NCBI GenBank assembly: GCA_964431495.1
Contig: CAYSJU010000009.1
Coordinates: 1 to 64,000, forward strand
Length of the DNA stretch: 64,000 nucleotides
Direction: 5' to 3'
From: CAYSJU01 sp964431495
GTDB lineage: Bacteria > Omnitrophota > Gorgyraeia > Tantalellales > Tantalellaceae
Shown here: in pieces, positions 61,142 through 64,000 of the stretch
Position numbering within the stretch: position 1 is the stretch's first letter
How the letters are laid out: every line of letters starts with the position of its first letter
Made by a program: the position numbers and the translations under genes
Notes under the pieces: model-generated
Told to the model about the DNA's origin: nothing
The model's input: only the letters and a program-made list of their open reading frames with translations
Databases searched by the model: none

Positions 61142-62320
61142 ATGAAAAAGAGCGTTACGGATATTCAGGTCAAAGGCAAAAGGGTCTTGATGCGTGCTGA
61201 TTTTAACGTCCCTCTGGGAGAAAAATTCAATATCACCGATGACAGCCGCATTACAGCAGCTATTCCGACCATAAAATATATAATAGATAACGGGGGGAAG
61301 CTCATACTTATGAGCCATCTGGGCCGTCCAAAGGGCGAGGTAAAACCCGAATTCAGTCTGGCGCCTGTTGCCGAAAGGCTTTCTGAACTGCTGAAGAAAA
61401 ATGTAAAGAAAATGGATGATTGTGTCGGAGAAGACGTGAGGGAAGCCGTAGCCAGTATGAAGGAAGGTGACGTCATACTTCTCGAGAACCTGAGGTTCCA
61501 CAAGGAAGAGACGAAAAATGACCCCGATTTCGCCAAACAGCTTGCTTCTCTCGGAGACGTGTTCGTAGAGGACGCGTTCGGGACATGTCACCGGGCCCAT
61601 GCTTCGACCGTGGGGGTAACGGAGTACCTTCCGAGCGTCGCGGGTTTTCTTGTGCAGAAGGAGATAGAATATTTTGAAAAGGTCACCAAAGATCCTGAGC
61701 GGCCGTTTTCCCTGATACTCGGCGGCGCGAAAGTGGCCGACAAGATACCCGTTATAGAGAACATGCTGGACAAGATAGATTTCCTGTTGATAGGCGGGGC
61801 AATGGCATATACGTTTTTGAAGTCCAGGCTTAAAGGCGTGGGAGCGTCCAGGGTAGAGGAGGACATGCTCGATACGGTCCAGAAGATATTCGAATTAGCA
61901 AGCGTGAATAAAGTGGGCATATTCCTGCCAAAAGATCATGTGGTTGCCAGGGAGATGAAGGCGACCGCCAAGCATAAGATAGTGAAGGAACATATACCGG
62001 ACGGATGGATAGGCCTTGATATCGGACCGGAGACCATTAAAAGCTTTGAATCCGTTCTCAAGGATTCAAAGACGATCGTGTGGAACGGTCCTATGGGACT
62101 TTTTGAGATGAAGCCTTTTGCTGCCGGTACGAGGGAAATTGCCGGGTATATAGCCAGGCTTGATGCCACTACGGTCATCGGCGGCGGAGACACGGCTGCC
62201 GCTGTCCACCAGATGGGATTAGCGGATAAGTTGTCGCATATATCCACGGGAGGGGGAGCCTCTCTTGAGTATCTTGAGGGGAAAGAGCTCCCGGGTATCG
62301 CGGCTTTGAACGACAGGTAG
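61142..62320 (+). CDS. pgk: Phosphoglycerate kinase
   Basis: This 392-residue enzyme makes ATP from 1,3-bisphosphoglycerate. RVLMRADFNVPLGEKFNI near residue 14 and LILMSHLGRPKGEVKPEFSL near residue 58 bind the phosphoglycerate. FGTCHRAHASTVGVTEYLP near residue 148 and LILGGAKVADKIPVIENMLD near 196 follow. TVIGGGDTAAAVHQMG near residue 344 is the nucleotide-binding end. Length is normal. A GGAGG lies 7 bases before the ATG and a promoter is visible upstream. tpiA follows after 21 bases. Confidence 0.98.
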   Translation: MKKSVTDIQVKGKRVLMRADFNVPLGEKFNITDDSRITAAIPTIKYIIDNGGKLILMSHLGRPKGEVKPEFSLAPVAERLSELLKKNVKKMDDCVGEDVREAVASMKEGDVILLENLRFHKEETKNDPDFAKQLASLGDVFVEDAFGTCHRAHASTVGVTEYLPSVAGFLVQKEIEYFEKVTKDPERPFSLILGGAKVADKIPVIENMLDKIDFLLIGGAMAYTFLKSRLKGVGASRVEEDMLDTVQKIFELASVNKVGIFLPKDHVVAREMKATAKHKIVKEHIPDGWIGLDIGPETIKSFESVLKDSKTIVWNGPMGLFEMKPFAAGTREIAGYIARLDATTVIGGGDTAAAVHQMGLADKLSHISTGGGASLEYLEGKELPGIAALNDR

Positions 62321-62341
62321 GAACGCGAAGAGGAGAAGATA

Positions 62342-63115
62342 ATGAGAAGACCGATCATAGCCGGCAACTGGAAGATGTATAAAAACGTCAACGAAGCGAT
62401 CGAGCTGGCGAACAATATCAAGCGGGCCGTGTTTAACGTTGATAACGTGGAGATAGTGATATGCCCTCCTTTTATTGATCTTGGTGATGTCGGTGAGATG
62501 CTGGGAGAGACCAATATAGCCATGGGAGCGCAAAATTGTTACTGGGAAAAGGAAGGGGCGTTTACCGGAGAGATCTCCCCGCAGATGCTGGAAAGCGTGG
62601 GATGCCGGTATGTGATTATCGGTCATTCCGAAAGGCGCAAGTATTTTGGCGAGACAGATGAAACAGTGAACCGCAAGATAAGGGCGGTCTCTGACAGCGG
62701 GTTGATCCCCATAATGTGCGTCGGCGAAATACTTGAAGAGAGGGAAGCGAACAAGACCCTGGAAGTGGTCAGGACCCAGGTAACGGAAGGGCTCAAAGGG
62801 TTTGATGAACAATATCTTGAACAGCTTGTCATCGCGTATGAGCCGGTGTGGGCAATAGGAACGGGAAGAACAGCGACACCGGAACAGGCCCAGGAGGTCC
62901 AGGCGGTGATAAGGGGGCTTCTTAGGGAGATGTATTCAGGGCCTTTTTCGCAAAGCAAACGTATTTTATACGGCGGCAGTGTCAAGCCCGAGAACATCGA
63001 GGCCCTTATGAAGGAAGAGGATATAGACGGGGGTCTTATAGGCGGGGCAAGCTTGAAATCGGACAGTTTTATTGATATAATCAAGACAACATCCAGGCTT
63101 TATGCCGAAAAATAA
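62342..63115 (+). CDS. tpiA: Triosephosphate isomerase
   Basis: This 257-residue TIM barrel interconverts dihydroxyacetone phosphate and glyceraldehyde 3-phosphate. PIIAGNWKMYKN near residue 4 has the catalytic Lys, YVIIGHSERRKYFGETDETV near 93 the catalytic His, and IAYEPVWAIGTGRTATPEQA near 163 the catalytic Glu and mobile loop. ILYGGSVKPENIEALM near residue 209 binds phosphate. It lies between pgk and secG with short gaps and is surely part of one operon. Confidence 0.98.
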   Translation: MRRPIIAGNWKMYKNVNEAIELANNIKRAVFNVDNVEIVICPPFIDLGDVGEMLGETNIAMGAQNCYWEKEGAFTGEISPQMLESVGCRYVIIGHSERRKYFGETDETVNRKIRAVSDSGLIPIMCVGEILEEREANKTLEVVRTQVTEGLKGFDEQYLEQLVIAYEPVWAIGTGRTATPEQAQEVQAVIRGLLREMYSGPFSQSKRILYGGSVKPENIEALMKEEDIDGGLIGGASLKSDSFIDIIKTTSRLYAEK

Positions 63116-63126
63116 GGGATAGAAAG

Positions 63127-63507
63127 ATGTATCTTATATTGCTCGTTATTTACGTTATCGTATGCCTTTTCCTGATCGCTGTAATATTGCTTCAGGCGGG
63201 AAGAGGAGGAGGATTGACCGAAGCGTTCGGTGGATCAGCAGAGTCCGTGCTGGGAACACAGGCGTCCACTTTGCTGAAAAGGGCCACAGAGGTCGGGGCC
63301 GTGCTCTTCCTGGTACTTTCGTTAGTGCTGGCCATGGTGACCTCAAGAAGAGGTAGGTCGCTTTTCCGGCACACGAAAATGCCTCAAGCCAGGACAACAG
63401 CGCCGCCTCCCGGTATTACAGAGCCGGTGCCAGAGGCGATTCCGGTCGATGGCGAAATTCAACCAAAGCCCGAAGCACCCACTGGACCAGCTCCTGCAGA
63501 AGAATAG
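63127..63507 (+). CDS. secG: Preprotein translocase subunit SecG
   Basis: This 126-residue protein has two membrane helices (about residues 3-22 and 55-75) joined by the conserved cytoplasmic loop LLQAGRGGGLTEAFGGSAES. This is the SecG layout, supporting SecYE-mediated export. After residue 85 comes a Pro, Ala and Glu rich tail. The stop is an amber TAG at 63505; the same frame then continues in the same Pro/Glu style for 18 codons to TAA at 63562. A point mutation may have shortened the tail. The pgk-tpiA-secG order is common in bacteria. Confidence 0.93.
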   Translation: MYLILLVIYVIVCLFLIAVILLQAGRGGGLTEAFGGSAESVLGTQASTLLKRATEVGAVLFLVLSLVLAMVTSRRGRSLFRHTKMPQARTTAPPPGITEPVPEAIPVDGEIQPKPEAPTGPAPAEE

Positions 63508-63550
63508 CCTGCAGCTGAAGAATTACCTCTTCCCACTCCGGAAGAATTCA

Positions 63551-64000
63551 ATGGGACAGCATAATCGCGTATATACGCTTAAAAGATCACTGTTCTTTAA
63601 AAAGACAGTGATCTTTTTTTTATGGTTTTTTATGATCTGTCACTGCGCGTTCTCCCAGCAAAAGTGGATTTCGCGCGGCGCGTATGTCACCGCGAGCATA
63701 GGGGACGCGAGGATACTGATCCCGTTCCTGGCGGATGACACGTCTTCAAGCGCCATCTGCGGGCTCGTGTATAACGGGCTCACAAAGGTTGACAGGGACC
63801 TGAACATCGTCCCTGACCTTGCGGAGAGATGGGAAGTCACCGATGACGGGCTTGTGATAGTCTTTTATCTCCGCAAGAACGTCCGCTGGCATGACGGTGT
63901 GCCGTTCACTGCCGCGGATGTCCGTTTCACTTTTGAGAGAATCCTGGATCCCGAGGTCGGCTGTCCTTATATTTCTGGTTTTACGGATATAAAAGATATC
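63551..64000 (+). CDS. Family 5 extracellular solute-binding protein (oligopeptide/dipeptide type), 3' part outside window
   Basis: 150 codons are visible without a stop. From ATG 63551 the frame reads as a signal peptide: basic LKRSLFFKKT followed by the hydrophobic VIFFLWFFMICHCAFS. The mature part shows ICGLVYNGLTKVDRDLNIVP, DLAERWEVTDDGL and the diagnostic NVRWHDGVPFTAADVRFTFE, which is the SBP_bac_5 signature. It binds peptides or other solutes for an ABC importer. The start is unsure because an intrinsic terminator (63581-63621) lies inside the first codons; ATG 63632 and GTG 63608 are in-frame alternatives but give no complete signal peptide. Confidence 0.88.
   Translation, partial: MGQHNRVYTLKRSLFFKKTVIFFLWFFMICHCAFSQQKWISRGAYVTASIGDARILIPFLADDTSSSAICGLVYNGLTKVDRDLNIVPDLAERWEVTDDGLVIVFYLRKNVRWHDGVPFTAADVRFTFERILDPEVGCPYISGFTDIKDI
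63581..63621 (+). terminator. Strong intrinsic terminator after pgk-tpiA-secG
   Basis: AAAAGATCACTGT at 63581-63593 pairs perfectly over 13 bases with ACAGTGATCTTTT at 63605-63617, around an 11-base loop. Eight T residues run from 63614 to 63621. This is the best terminator in the window and ends the secG operon. It overlaps the probable signal-peptide codons of the next gene. Confidence 0.85.

Noticed and set aside
61936..62812. Two long minus-strand frames across pgk and tpiA
   Set aside because: They overlap each other and both confirmed glycolytic genes; no motif is visible.
1..64000. tRNA or rRNA genes and insertion sequences
   Set aside because: Gaps are short, and none shows a cloverleaf, rRNA sequence or a transposase-like frame.

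Overview
The window is a 64 kb stretch of a Gram-negative-type bacterial genome. Every gene I can support lies on the plus strand. The density of B12-binding radical SAM proteins, heptosyltransferase-like GT9 enzymes, a lipid A-core/O-antigen-type ligase, GT-C membrane mannosyltransferase-like proteins and a gapA / pgk-tpiA-secG block fits an uncultured lineage such as Omnitrophota (OP3) or a neighbour. That assignment is inference from gene style; no rRNA or other decisive marker is present.

Region 1 (1-5081) is a nonulosonic acid block: the 3' end of a DegT-type aminotransferase, a PglD/NeuD-type acetyltransferase, NeuB, NeuC, a CBS-domain nucleotidyltransferase of the PtmE type, and a CMP-sugar synthetase. 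This set matches the legionaminic acid route that runs through GDP-activated GlcNAc. Region 2 (5078-10623) carries two unfamiliar GT-B-like proteins, a Wzx-type flippase and an FkbM methyltransferase. Region 3 (10607-21539) is the most unusual part. It is a tightly packed run of two B12-radical SAM proteins, a SPASM radical SAM protein, a second CMP-sugar-synthetase-like enzyme, a HisC-like PLP enzyme, a 2-hydroxyacid dehydrogenase, two methyltransferases, a kynurenine-formamidase-like cyclase, an epimerase and a HAD phosphatase. It looks like a dedicated pathway for an activated small molecule or sugar that I cannot match to a known one. A third B12-radical SAM gene follows it.

Region 4 (21594-44809) holds methyltransferases, GT2 and GT4 glycosyltransferases, GT-C membrane enzymes, a methyltransferase-deacetylase fusion, an amino-sugar block (dehydratase, WbpD-like acetyltransferase, six-hairpin enzyme, WecB-type epimerase), a GT9 enzyme, an SGNH hydrolase and a polyprenyl-phosphate sugar transferase. 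Region 5 (44842-55563) has the O-antigen ligase/polymerase, two GT9 enzymes, a SPASM radical SAM protein, WaaE-like GT2 enzymes, a split GT-C pair, GmhB and a diacylglycerol-glucosyltransferase-like protein. Together regions 1-5 would make, flip, polymerise or ligate and decorate a complex surface glycan.

Region 6 (55651-64000) is housekeeping: family 4 uracil-DNA glycosylase, PriA, Fmt, GAPDH, PGK, TpiA, SecG and the start of a family 5 solute-binding protein. Two good sigma70-type promoters, one strong intrinsic terminator, several REP-like palindromes, a 145-nt long inverted repeat and repeated islands of degenerate short words occur in the intergenic DNA. I saw no rRNA, tRNA, CRISPR array, insertion sequence or minus-strand gene.
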